A stretch of 64,000 nucleotides of DNA from JAGDMS01 sp050015455 (GTDB lineage: Bacteria; Desulfobacterota; Binatia; HRBIN30). The notes under the pieces are model-generated. The model saw nothing but the letters and a program-made list of their open reading frames with translations, was not told where the DNA came from and did no database searches. The position numbers and the translations under genes are program-made. The stretch is taken from the NCBI GenBank assembly GCA_050015455.1, contig JBEKBJ010000009.1, positions 1 through 64,000 of the forward strand, in the 5' to 3' direction. Of this stretch, positions 38,076 through 48,532 are shown piece after piece. How positions within the stretch are numbered: position 1 is the stretch's first letter; each line of letters begins with the position of its first letter.

Positions 38076-39434
38076 CGGTCTCGGTATGACGGGGGACGGG
38101 TTTGCTCAAGCCGACGTCAGTCTCGTCTTTGGAGACCCAACTGCTTTCCCCGTCGCCGCCACCGCGGCGCCCGAGGCAAGCGGCAGCGCGGCTTTCGATG
38201 GAACGAACTTTCTCGTCGGCATTCAGACGCAAACTACAGTTGGCGCGCAGCTCGTGTCGCCAGCGGGTGTGACGCTCGGTCCTCTGATCACAACCAATCG
38301 CAGCGGTAATGAGCCGGTGCTCGCTTTCAATGGGACCAATTACCTGTTGGCATGGGCGACGCTCGATGCAAGTCCCTTTGCCTACGGGCAGTTGGTGAGT
38401 CCGTCGGGAACTACCGTCGGCTCCCCGTTTCAAATCAGCCAATCCAACACCGTCATCCTTACCGGAGTGCAATGGTCGTTGGGCGGCATTGCCTCGGACG
38501 GGACGAACTACCTGGTGGTGTGGACCGATTCACGGCTTTCCCCGGACAAATATATCTACGGGCGCGTGGTTGCGGACTCCGGGAGCCCCGTCGGAAGCGA
38601 CATCATGATCAGCGAGAGCCCCGGCGCGGAAGCCCAAGTCGCCTTCGACGGCAACAACTACCTCGTCGTCTGGCACGGCGAAGACTCCAACAGCTCCTTG
38701 GTGATGGGAAGATTCATGGACCGAGCGGGGGCACTGGTTAGCGCCGAATTCGTTGTGAAAAATGGCCCGGCTCCGAGCGACAATCCCAACGCCGTCGCGT
38801 TCGGCCGAACCAACTACCTTGTGGTGTGGCCGGACGAGGTGGACTCGAGCAGCCACCAGTGGAACATTTTCGGGCAATTGGTGACGCCTTCCGGCGCCCT
38901 CACCGGAGAGGTGCTCCAGATCACCAGCGAGCCCGGGGAGCAGTTTTACCCAACCCTCGCCTTCGACGGTCGCAACTACCTGGCGACCTGGACGAACTTT
39001 ACGTGCAACGTGTCTGCGGGCGAGACGTGCGGAGATGTGCACGGCCAATACCTGAGTCAGTGCGGCACGCCGATAGGCGCTGCATTCCCATAGGCGCGGG
39101 AGCTGGCACCCAAATGATCTCGCCGGTGGCGTTCGGTGCCGGTCAGTACCTGGTGGTGTGGAATAGTGATGCCACCATCAGCCACAGCGGGATCACCGGC
39201 GGCGATGTGTACGGGACGTTCCTCGCGCCGGTGCCACTGGCCTGCGCCGGTGACTGCGGCGGCGACGGCCAAGTCACCATCGATGACATCCTCACCATAG
39301 TGAACATCGCGCTGGGCAACACCACCCTTTGCGCGTGCGAAGCGGGCGACGTCAATGGCGACGGCCAAATCACCGTCGATGAGATCCTGACGGCGGTGAA
39401 CAACGCGCTCAACGGGTGCGTGCAAGGGCCGTGA
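38008..39434 (+). pseudogene. Secreted repeat protein with C-terminal dockerin-like domain, interrupted by a frameshift
   Basis: The first frame (38008-39093, 361 codons) encodes a leader-module signal peptide and about six propeller-like repeats (LAFNGTNYLLAW, VAFDGNNYLVVWHG, LAFDGRNYLATW), then stops at TAG 39091. Homology continues in another frame: IGAGAGTQMISPVAFGAGQ, YLVVWNSDA, and a terminal dockerin-like pair (GDCGGDGQVTIDDIL, GDVNGDGQITVDEIL) ending at 39434. One base deleted near 39085-39095 (around ATTCCCATAGG) explains it. This may be a true mutation, phase variation or an assembly error. The intact form would resemble the dockerin protein at 31540 in plan, with different repeats. 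If the frameshift is real, the product lacks its docking module. Confidence 0.75.
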
Positions 39435-39508
39435 GGAGTGAGGGCCTGAACACCTCACGCTGCGTGGCGGCGGCGCTCGAGCTTGCGCAGCCGTTTCTCG
39501 TGGTCCGC

Positions 39509-40051
39509 TCAGTCGCGGTCGGCGCGGGCGTAGTAGCGGCTGAACTCGGTCAAGAACGACAGCGATTCCATCGACCGCATGCGGTCAAGGAAGACCTTGC
39601 CGATCAGATGATCGCATTCGTGCTGCACCACCCGGGCGTAGAAATCCTTGGCGACGTAATTGAGCTTGTTGCCGGCACGATCGTAAGCCTCGACGCGCAC
39701 GAGCGTATAGCGCGGCACTTTGCCGCGCAGGTCCGGAAGGCTCAGGCAACCCTCCCAGTCCTCGTCCGTGTGCTGTGACAGCGGCGTGATCTTCGGATTG
39801 ATGAGCACCGTCAGTGGAATGGTTTCCGCGTCCGGATAGCGTGGATTGCCGTCGACTTGAAAGGTCAGAATCTGCTGCGAGACATGCACCTGAGGCGCCG
39901 CCAATCCGGCACCGTCGTACTCGATCATGGTCTCGATCAAATCGTCGATGAAGCGCTGGACCTGTGGGGAGCCGATTGCTTCCGGCGGCACCGGTTCCGC
40001 CACCTTTCGCAATACGGGATTGCCCAAACGCGCAACCTTGAGAATGGCCAT
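39509..40051 (-). CDS. def: Peptide deformylase
   Basis: Removes the formyl group from the N-terminal Met of new proteins. The 180-residue enzyme has all three family motifs: GAGLAAPQV, EGCLSLP (metal Cys) and QHECDHLIG (metal His pair with catalytic Glu). The C-terminal helix region is slightly extended, as in type 1 enzymes. It is on the minus strand downstream of dnaB; the spacer between them holds an inverted repeat. Confidence 0.95.
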   Translation of the reverse strand: MAILKVARLGNPVLRKVAEPVPPEAIGSPQVQRFIDDLIETMIEYDGAGLAAPQVHVSQQILTFQVDGNPRYPDAETIPLTVLINPKITPLSQHTDEDWEGCLSLPDLRGKVPRYTLVRVEAYDRAGNKLNYVAKDFYARVVQHECDHLIGKVFLDRMRSMESLSFLTEFSRYYARADRD

Positions 40052-40102
40052 CGGATAATCCCGTAGCGGAGCAGCAGGCAGTTTTCCAGGGTTTAGAGGG
40101 CA

Positions 40103-40194
40103 GCTTTCAGCTGTCAGCGTTCAGCTTTCAGCCAAGAGCATGGCTTACTCACCAGCTGGAGTAGGTTGCTGACAGCTGATCGCTGACGGCTGCC
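40103..40194. repeat. Inverted repeat of CAGCT-type units between dnaB and def
   Basis: GGCAGCTTTCAGCTGTCAGC with further TCAGC units on the left faces GCTGACAGCTGATCGCTGACGGCTGCC on the right, giving a long imperfect hairpin. It starts one base after the dnaB stop and could act as a dnaB terminator. Short CAGCT/AGCTG iterations of this sort are common dispersed repeats. Confidence 0.55.
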
Positions 40195-40195
40195 C

Positions 40196-41569
40196 CTACG
40201 CGTCTTCGGTCTCGCCGAAGCTGACGTCGTCCGGGGCAGCACGGCTCTCGAAGCGAGTATACTCCGAGATGAACGTCAGGGGTATCACGCCGGTCGGGCC
40301 GTTGCGTTGCTTCGCCAGGATCAGCTCCGCCTCACCTTCGTCGGCATTCTTGTCGTACACGATCGGGCGGTAGAGGAACCCGATCACGTCGGCGTCCTGC
40401 TCGATGGCGCCCGATTCGCGCAGGTCGGCCATGATCGGCCGCTTGTCGGCCCGCGTCTCGACCTGCCGGTTCAGCTGCGAGAGGGCGACGATGGGGACGT
40501 TGAGTTCCTTGGCCAGCGCCTTGAGCGAACGCGAGATGTTCGAAATCTCCTGCTCGCGGTTGTCCGCGCGCTCATGGCCGCGCATCAGCTGCAGATAGTC
40601 GACAATCACCAGCCCGAGGTTCGCTTCACGTTCACGTTTCAAGCGCCGCGCCTTGGCGCGCAACTCGAGCGCGCTCAACCCCGGTGTGTCGTCGATGAAG
40701 ATGTGCGATTCGGAGAGCCGGCTGGCGGCCTTCGCCAGCTCCGGAAAAGCAGTGGCCGGGACGTAGCCTGTGCGCACCTTGGACTGGTCGACCCGGGCTT
40801 CGGAGCACAGCATGCGCAACCCGAGCTGCTCCTTCGACATTTCGAGCGAGAAGAGGGCGACCCCTTGCTTGCCGGTGATGCCGACGTGCTGCGCGATGTT
40901 CAGCGCGAAGGCCGTCTTGCCCATGCTCGGCCGGCCCGCCACGATGATCAGGTCGGAGGGCTGCAGCCCGGCCGTCAACCGGTCGAGATCTTTGAAGCCG
41001 GTGGACACACCGGTGACCAACTCCTTGCGTTCGTACATCTGCTCGATGGAACCCATGGTGCTAAGCATGATGTCGCGCAGATGAAAGAAGGCCGGCCGGA
41101 TCCTGCGTTCGGAAATGGCGAAGATCTGCTGTTCCGCTTGGTCGAGGAACCCGTCGACGTCGGCGCCGGACTCGAACGCCCCGCGGGCGATCTCGGTGGC
41201 GGTATCGATGAGGCTGCGCAGCACCGATTTCTGATGCACGATGCGGGAGTAGTAGGCGACGTTGGCAGACGTCGGTACCTTGTCTGCCAGCTCGGCGAGG
41301 TAGGCTGCGCCGCCGATCTCCTGCAACTCGCCGCGCCCCTTCAGTGCCTCGGCCAACGTGATCAGGTCTACCGGCTCGTTGCGCTGGTTGAGGTCGATCA
41401 TGGCGCGCATGATCTTGCGGTGCGCTTCACGGTAGAAGTCTTCCGGCGAGAGAATCTCCAGCGCCCGGTCGAGCGAGTTGTTGTCGAGCAGCACCCCGCC
41501 CAAGACCGACTCCTCCGCTTCAATGCTCTGCGGCGGCAGTTTGCGCAAGGTTTCTTCGATGGCGTCCAT
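40196..41569 (-). CDS. dnaB: Replicative DNA helicase DnaB
   Basis: The hexameric helicase that unwinds DNA ahead of the replisome. At 457 residues it has the N-terminal DnaG-interacting helical domain (PQSIEAEESVLGGVLLDN; about 10-110) and the RecA-like C-terminal domain with Walker A GRPSMGKTAFAL, Walker B region LVIVDYLQLM, and the arginine-finger area near the end (KQRNGPTG). It has normal length and no intein. ATG 41569 starts the conserved domain; a start seven codons upstream is possible. Its neighbour is def rather than the common rplI. Confidence 0.95.
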   Translation of the reverse strand: MDAIEETLRKLPPQSIEAEESVLGGVLLDNNSLDRALEILSPEDFYREAHRKIMRAMIDLNQRNEPVDLITLAEALKGRGELQEIGGAAYLAELADKVPTSANVAYYSRIVHQKSVLRSLIDTATEIARGAFESGADVDGFLDQAEQQIFAISERRIRPAFFHLRDIMLSTMGSIEQMYERKELVTGVSTGFKDLDRLTAGLQPSDLIIVAGRPSMGKTAFALNIAQHVGITGKQGVALFSLEMSKEQLGLRMLCSEARVDQSKVRTGYVPATAFPELAKAASRLSESHIFIDDTPGLSALELRAKARRLKREREANLGLVIVDYLQLMRGHERADNREQEISNISRSLKALAKELNVPIVALSQLNRQVETRADKRPIMADLRESGAIEQDADVIGFLYRPIVYDKNADEGEAELILAKQRNGPTGVIPLTFISEYTRFESRAAPDDVSFGETEDA

Positions 41570-41669
41570 GTGGGAGCGCAAAGATATCAAAAGCGGCGGT
41601 CACGGAGCAAATAAGTTTCTGCGATGGGCACCCAAGTTCCAACGTAGCGCAGTTGCGCAGGCACTAGAA

Positions 41670-41765
41670 CCTCTCCTCCGGCCCCTCTCCGACACGGGAA
41701 GGGGAGCGAAAAGCCGAGCCTTTCCCCCCCTTCCCTCGCAGGGAAGGGGGGCAGGGGGTTAGGTT
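41670..41765. repeat. Palindromic repeat region upstream of dnaB and sucA
   Basis: The 333-base gap between dnaB and sucA (41591-41923) contains a C/T-A/G-rich segment. A perfect 12-base-pair stem CCCCCCTTCCCT / AGGGAAGGGGGG (41725-41751, loop CGC) is followed by CAGGGGGTTAGG. A second, related half (CTCCGGCCCCTCTCCGACACGGGAAGGGGAG) precedes it. This is the same element class as at 21991 and 46022. The rest of the gap has no gene; it should hold the divergent promoters of dnaB and sucA. Confidence 0.6.
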
Positions 41766-41923
41766 TCAATGCGAGCGGCGTCAAACTAGGACTGCGATGG
41801 GCAGGCGCCGCTTGTAAGCCTCTGTCATTTTATGTCCTCGCCCGGTATCGTGGGTCAGTGAGGAGAACACGGCCCCTACATCGGAGACGCTTTGCTGCTA
41901 TGGTGTACCTGCGGTGATCGCAG

Positions 41924-44720
41924 ATGGACCTGGACTTCATCACTCGAGCCAATCCGGACTACGTGGACGGCTTGTACCGGCAGTTCCTGCGTGATCCGAG
42001 CTCGGTGGACGAGCAGTGGGCTATGTTCTTCGCCGGTTTCGAAGCCGCTGAGGGCGATGGCGCCCGCGCCGCCAAGCTCGAGATCGAGATCGCCCCAGCG
42101 GGGATTGCCCGGCTGGAGCCTGCCCCGAGCGAGCCCCCCGCGACGGGGATTGTTCCCGCTGCCCAGTGGGGTCTCGGTGTGTTTGAGTTGGTCCACCATT
42201 ACCGCGAGTTCGGGCACTTGATTGCCAACCTCGATCCGCTCGGCCACAACCAGTCCAGCCATCCGCTGCTGGAGCCGAAGGAGTTCGGCTTCACCGCAGC
42301 CGATCTCGACCGCGCGGTGGAATGCACCAGTTTCTTGGGTTGCCGGCGAGCAACCATCCGCGAACTGGTGACGCTCTTGCGCGCCACCTATTGCGGCACC
42401 TTCGCCGTCGAGTACATGGACATCGCCGACAAGGCACAACTCGATTGGCTCCAGGAGCATATGGAGCCTGCGCTCAACAAGCCGGAGCTGACCGCGGAGG
42501 CGCGCAAGCATATCCTCTCGCGCCTCATCGCCGCCGAGGGCTTCGAGCACTTCCTGCACACCAAATATGTCGGCCAGAAGCGCTTCTCCTTGGAAGGAGC
42601 CGAGTCGCTCATCCCCCTGCTCGACACGCTGATCGAAGAAGCCGGCAAGACCGGCGTGGAACAGATCATCATGGGCATGGCGCACCGCGGCCGCCTGAAT
42701 GTTCTCGCCAACATTCTGCACAAGCCGTATGCGCTGATCTTCGCGGAGTTCGAGGGCACCTTCCTGCCACCCAACGTCCAGGGCGACGGCGACGTGAAAT
42801 ACCATCTCGGCTACGCCTACGACCACACCACCGAGAGCGGCCAGACGATCCACTTGTCGCTGTGCTCGAACCCGAGTCACCTCGAGGCCATCGATCCGGT
42901 GGTCGAAGGCATCGTGCGCGCCAAGCAGTACTATCTCAAAGATTACGAACGCAGTCGGGTGGTGCCGGTGCTGATCCACGGTGACGCCGCCTTCACCGGG
43001 CAGGGGATCGTTTCCGAGACGCTCGCCCTCTCCGAGCTGGAGGCCTACCGCACCGGCGGCACGATCCACATCATCGTGAACAACCAGATCGGCTTCACCG
43101 AATCGCCCCCGGAATATCGCTTTACGAGATATCCGAGTGACATCACCAAGATCATCCAGGCGCCGGTGTTCCACATCAACGGCGACGATCCCGAGGCGGC
43201 CATCCAGGCGGCGCGCCTGGCGGTGGCTTTTCGCCAGAGGTTCAAGAAGGATGTGGTCATCGATCTGGTGTGCTACCGGCGTCACGGCCACAACGAAGGT
43301 GACGACCCGACCTTCACTCAGCCGCTGATGTACAAGGAGATCGCTGCGCACCGCAGCGTACGCGACCTGTATGCCGAGCGCTTGCAGTCCGAGGGCGTGA
43401 TCGGAGCCGAGGAAGTCGCGGCAGCGGGTACAGCACTCCGCGAGGTCTTCGATGATGCTCTAAATTATGCTCGCGACTTCATGCCGCGCATGCAAGTGTT
43501 CGCGCTGGACGGCGCCTGGAAGGGCCTGCAGTGGGCCGGCGACGACTGGAGCGCGCACACAGCCGTCCCGCGGGAGATGCTTGAGCGCGTGATGCAAGGC
43601 CTCGAGCGCGTGCCCCAGGGCTTCACCGTGCACCCCAAGGTCAAGCGCCTGCTGGCGCAGCGCGCCGAGATGCTGGGCCGCGAAGGCGAGATCGACTGGG
43701 CCGGCGCCGAAATGCTCGCCTTCGGTACGCTGCTCCTCGAAGGCACCAAGATCCGGCTGAGCGGACAGGACTCGGGCCGCGGCACGTTCAGCCAGCGACA
43801 TGCGGAGTTGTTCGACATCAACACCAACGAGCGCTACGTGCCGCTCGACCACCTCAGCCCGGAACAGGGCCGCTTCGTTGTTATCGGCGGCATGCTCTCC
43901 GAAGAGGCCGTGCTCGGCTTCGAATGGGGCTTCAGCTCCGCCGACCCACGCAATCTGGTGGTTTGGGAGGCGCAGTTCGGCGACTTCGCCAACAATGCGC
44001 AGGTTATCATCGACCAGTTCATTGCTTCTTCGGAATCGAAGTGGCAGCGCATGAGCGGTATCGTGCTGTTGCTGCCGCACGCATACGAGGGGCAGGGGCC
44101 GGAACACTCCGGCGCCCGCTTGGAGCGATTCATGCAACTCTGCGCCGAGGACAACATGCAAATCTGCAACTTGACGACGCCGGCGCAGTACTTTCACGCT
44201 CTGCGGCGGCAAATGCATCGCCAATTCCGCAAGCCGCTCATTGTCATGTCCCCGAAAAGTCTGCTGCGCCACAAGCTGGCGGTGTCCTCGCCGCATGACC
44301 TTAGCGACGGCAGCTTCCAGATGGTGCTCGGCGAGGGCGACCCGATGGATGCGGCGAAGGTGCGCCGTGTGCTGCTCTGCAGCGGCAGAGTGTACTACGA
44401 GCTGCTGGTGGCGCGCCGCGAGCGTGACATCGACGATATCGCCATCGTTCGAGTCGAGCAGCTCTATCCCTTCCCGGGACGGGAAATCACCGCCGCGCTG
44501 CAGCCGTACGTTTCGGCGCGCGAGGTGCTCTGGGTGCAAGAGGAGCCGTGGAACATGGGCGCCTGGCACGATATGCGTCGTCGCTTACGCCGCATCCTTC
44601 CACCAGGCCGCTTCATCGGATACGCCGGCCGCCCCGCCGCGGCCAGTCCGGCGACAGGCTTGTACAAGGTGCACCAGACTGAAGAAACGGATCTCATCAA
44701 CAACGCCCTGAGGAAGTCCT

Positions 44721-44731
<11 letters not shown>
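41924..44731 (+). CDS. sucA: 2-oxoglutarate dehydrogenase E1 component
   Basis: The thiamine-diphosphate-dependent E1 subunit, which decarboxylates 2-oxoglutarate and passes the succinyl group to lipoate on SucB. The 935-residue length is typical. Visible features include the N-terminal FITRANPDYVDGLYRQF, the MGMAHRGRLNVLANIL block, the thiamine region GDAAFTGQGIVSETL and NNQIGFTESPPEYRFTRYP, and the C-terminal transketolase-like half (GRGTFSQRHAELFD, LLPHAYEGQGPEHSGARLERF). ATG 41924 is the first in-frame start for the family. It overlaps sucB by 11 bases, so E1 and E2 are translationally coupled. Confidence 0.96.
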
Positions 44732-45995
<1,264 letters not shown>

Positions 45996-46021
45996 ACCGA
46001 GAGCACGAGCGCAAACAGGTT

Positions 46022-46056
46022 CCTTCTCCCTCCGGGAGAGTGTCAGGGTGAGGGGG
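46022..46056. repeat. Palindromic repeat that also supplies the lpd ribosome site
   Basis: TCTCCCTCCGGGAGAGTGTCAGGGTGAGGGGG is the third element of the hairpin + GTCAGG + GGGG class. Its final GTGAGGGGG lies 5-12 bases before the ATG of lpd, so the repeat appears to serve as the Shine-Dalgarno sequence of that gene. Confidence 0.6.
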
Positions 46057-46060
46057 TAAA

Positions 46061-47524
46061 ATGACTCCGCGACCGCCAGTACTTAGCAATCAGAACCCTT
46101 CAACAGAGATCAGGACAGGCCCAGGAGCCAGCACGGATTTCGACCTCATCGTCATCGGCGCCGGACCGGGCGGCTACGTTGCCGCCATCCGTGCCGCGCA
46201 ACTCGGGATGCGGGTTGGCTGCGTTGAAAGAGCAGCCACGCTCGGCGGCACCTGCCTCAACGTCGGCTGCATCCCCAGCAAGGCACTGCTCGACTCCAGC
46301 GAGCAGTACCACACCGTTCGCCATGGCTTGGCCGCGCACGGCATCAAGGTCGGCAGCGTGGAGATCGACCTGGCAGCCATGATGGCGCGGAAGGAACGCG
46401 TGGTGAAGGTGCTGACGCAGGGCGTGGCTGGGCTGTTTCGCAAGAACAAGGTCGAACGGTTCACCGGCACCGCTCGCATCACTGCCGCCGATGCTGTCGA
46501 GGTTGCAAATGGCGCCGGGCGCCAGACTCTTCGTGGCCGCCGCATTCTCATTGCCACCGGCAGCGCTCCAATGGAGTTGCCGGGGCTCCCGTTCGATGGG
46601 AGGTCTATCGTTTCGTCGACTGAGGCGCTGAGCTTTTCGCAGGTGCCGCCGCGGCTCTTGATCGTTGGCGCCGGTGCCATCGGTTTGGAGCTCGGTTCGG
46701 TGTGGAACCGGCTCGGATCGCAGGTACTGTTTGTGGAATTCATGGATCGCATCGTGCCCGGCATGGATCGTGGGATGGGCGAGCAACTGAGGAAGTCCTT
46801 GGAGAAACAAGGCATGACCTTCCGCTTGCGCACCACGGCGCGGCAGGCGGCCGTGAGTGACGGCAAAGTGCGTGTGACGTTGGAATCGGAGGGCAAGACG
46901 AGCGAGGAGGAGTGCGACGTGGTGCTGGTTGCCGTCGGGCGGCGGCCGTTTAGCGAGGCGCTAGCGGCGCGCGACGTTGGAGTCCAGTTTGACGACCACG
47001 GGCGGATCACCGTTGACGCGCACTACCAGACAAGCGTTCCCGGCGTGTACGCCATCGGCGACGTGATCACCGGCCCGATGCTGGCGCACAAGGCTTCGGA
47101 GGAAGGCATTGCGGCGGTGGAAAGCATGGCCGGGCAATCCGGGCACGTGAATTACGACGCCATCCCCAATGTGGTTTACACCTGGCCCGAGCTGGCCAGC
47201 GTCGGCATGACCGAGGAGCAGGCACGCAGTCAGGAGATGCAGTTTCGCGTCGGCACGTTCCCGTTCATGGCCAACGGCCGCGCCCGCTGCATGAACGAAA
47301 CCGAAGGGGGGGTGAAAATCCTCGCGGACGCCAAGACCGACCGCATCCTGGGCATCCACATCCTAGGCGCGCGTGCTTCCGACATTATCGCCGAAGCGGC
47401 TGTGGCGATGGAGTTCGGGGCCAGTGCCGAGGACATCGCGCGCTCGGCGCACGCGCACCCAACGCTCCCCGAGGCGGTGAAGGAAGCGGCGCTCGCCGTA
47501 AACGGGCGCGCGTTGCACATCTGA
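46061..47524 (+). CDS. lpd: Dihydrolipoyl dehydrogenase (E3)
   Basis: A 487-residue FAD enzyme that reoxidises dihydrolipoamide of the 2-oxoglutarate (and any pyruvate or glycine) complex with NAD+. The FAD motif is VIGAGPGGYVAAI (about residues 32-44); the redox disulphide is in GGTCLNVGCIPSKALL; the NAD motif is IVGAGAIGLELGSVW; the C-terminal catalytic pair is in HAHPTLPEAVKEA. The ATG at 46061 yields an unusual 25-residue polar N-terminal extension before the family fold; later starts are possible. It is the third gene after sucA-sucB, 65 bases on. Confidence 0.95.
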   Translation: MTPRPPVLSNQNPSTEIRTGPGASTDFDLIVIGAGPGGYVAAIRAAQLGMRVGCVERAATLGGTCLNVGCIPSKALLDSSEQYHTVRHGLAAHGIKVGSVEIDLAAMMARKERVVKVLTQGVAGLFRKNKVERFTGTARITAADAVEVANGAGRQTLRGRRILIATGSAPMELPGLPFDGRSIVSSTEALSFSQVPPRLLIVGAGAIGLELGSVWNRLGSQVLFVEFMDRIVPGMDRGMGEQLRKSLEKQGMTFRLRTTARQAAVSDGKVRVTLESEGKTSEEECDVVLVAVGRRPFSEALAARDVGVQFDDHGRITVDAHYQTSVPGVYAIGDVITGPMLAHKASEEGIAAVESMAGQSGHVNYDAIPNVVYTWPELASVGMTEEQARSQEMQFRVGTFPFMANGRARCMNETEGGVKILADAKTDRILGIHILGARASDIIAEAAVAMEFGASAEDIARSAHAHPTLPEAVKEAALAVNGRALHI

Positions 47525-47613
47525 TTCGCCCAGGGGACCTCCCGTAGGCTTCGGCGGCAGAGAGTCGCCGCTCCCGAACGCCGCAGACCGGCGCTTTCCA
47601 ACCGCCCGTTAGG

Positions 47614-48411
47614 CTAGAGCCCGTGCTCGAGCGAGCGCTGGGTGAACGTGTCGTCTCCGAAACCGGGGTCGTACGTGATCTCGCTGAAGTCGGCCACGGT
47701 ATGACTCCCACCCTGTTCGTTCATCATTTCCATGCGAAAGGCCGTCGGAATCGCCCCGACAGTGCGGATATCACGAAGGGTGAGCGATTTTTCCAGCCGG
47801 CCGCCCTTATCGTACATCTGGAACTTCACCATCACGAGATCGTCGGCCGTTAGCCAGGTGAGGATCTTGCTGTACGTGAGGTCCTTCCCGGTCGGGGTGA
47901 ACTCGATGACATGGCTGGGGCGGCCATCCAGTACCTCGTCGCGCAGCAAGACGGCACGGGCATCCGCGTCAGTCCAATCGGTGATGTCCCCGATTATGGC
48001 CAGATCGTCGTAACTGAAATCCGTCCCCATGAAGCTCTCGTGCTTGGCGCCCGCGCTGATTTGTCGGACGCGCTTCAGCTCGGGAAGATACAACCATTGC
48101 TCATCTTTCCCGTGTGGGTCGGCCCACTGCAGGAAGCCAACGCCTTTGACCTCCGGCGGCGATTCGAAGAACAGGATCGTGCGGCTGCGGTCCTCAGGAT
48201 ACTTCTTGGACTTGATGACGAGCTCGCGATTCCGCTCGCCGCCCCGACGGTCGACGATGCGCAGCTTCAAACGCTGCAGCCGATCGTTCCACTTGCGTGT
48301 GGTCTCGGCCAACAGTCGCGTCTGGTCGAGCAGCTCGCGCGCGGTTGTCGCCGCTGCGGCAGGCGCGGCGACGCACGCGAGGAGCATCAGGAAACCAAAG
48401 GTTCTGCGCAT
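47614..48411 (-). CDS. Outer-membrane lipoprotein-sorting protein (LolA-like, PF17131 type)
   Basis: A 265-residue periplasmic protein with a signal peptide (about 1-21, PAAAA) and a LolA/LolB-like half-barrel. Typical blocks are RTILFFESPPEVKGVGFLQW, DEQWLYLPELKRVRQI, SFMGTDFSYDDL and the late DIRTVGAIPTAFRMEMMNEQGG. Members of this group usually lie beside an RND/MMPL exporter and a DUF1302-type outer-membrane protein and are thought to carry a lipophilic molecule between the membranes. Here the DUF1302-like gene is directly upstream, 121 bases away, and an RND gene lies 12 kb away. The cargo is unknown. Confidence 0.83.
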   Translation of the reverse strand: MRRTFGFLMLLACVAAPAAAATTARELLDQTRLLAETTRKWNDRLQRLKLRIVDRRGGERNRELVIKSKKYPEDRSRTILFFESPPEVKGVGFLQWADPHGKDEQWLYLPELKRVRQISAGAKHESFMGTDFSYDDLAIIGDITDWTDADARAVLLRDEVLDGRPSHVIEFTPTGKDLTYSKILTWLTADDLVMVKFQMYDKGGRLEKSLTLRDIRTVGAIPTAFRMEMMNEQGGSHTVADFSEITYDPGFGDDTFTQRSLEHGL

Positions 48412-48532
48412 GTGACGTTCCTCCTATGTCATGATGTCGGCGAGGCCGGCCTCGTGACCGCCGGCGGTCAACCCACCGCCGCATTCCCACAGGCTGCGAG
48501 CTTATTCGCACCTCCCGACTTCTTGCCGAATT

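Noticed and set aside
41876..43351. Long minus-strand open frame (491 codons) across sucA
   Set aside because: It is antisense to a clear 2-oxoglutarate dehydrogenase E1 gene; no family motif, and the composition is explained by GC-rich third positions.
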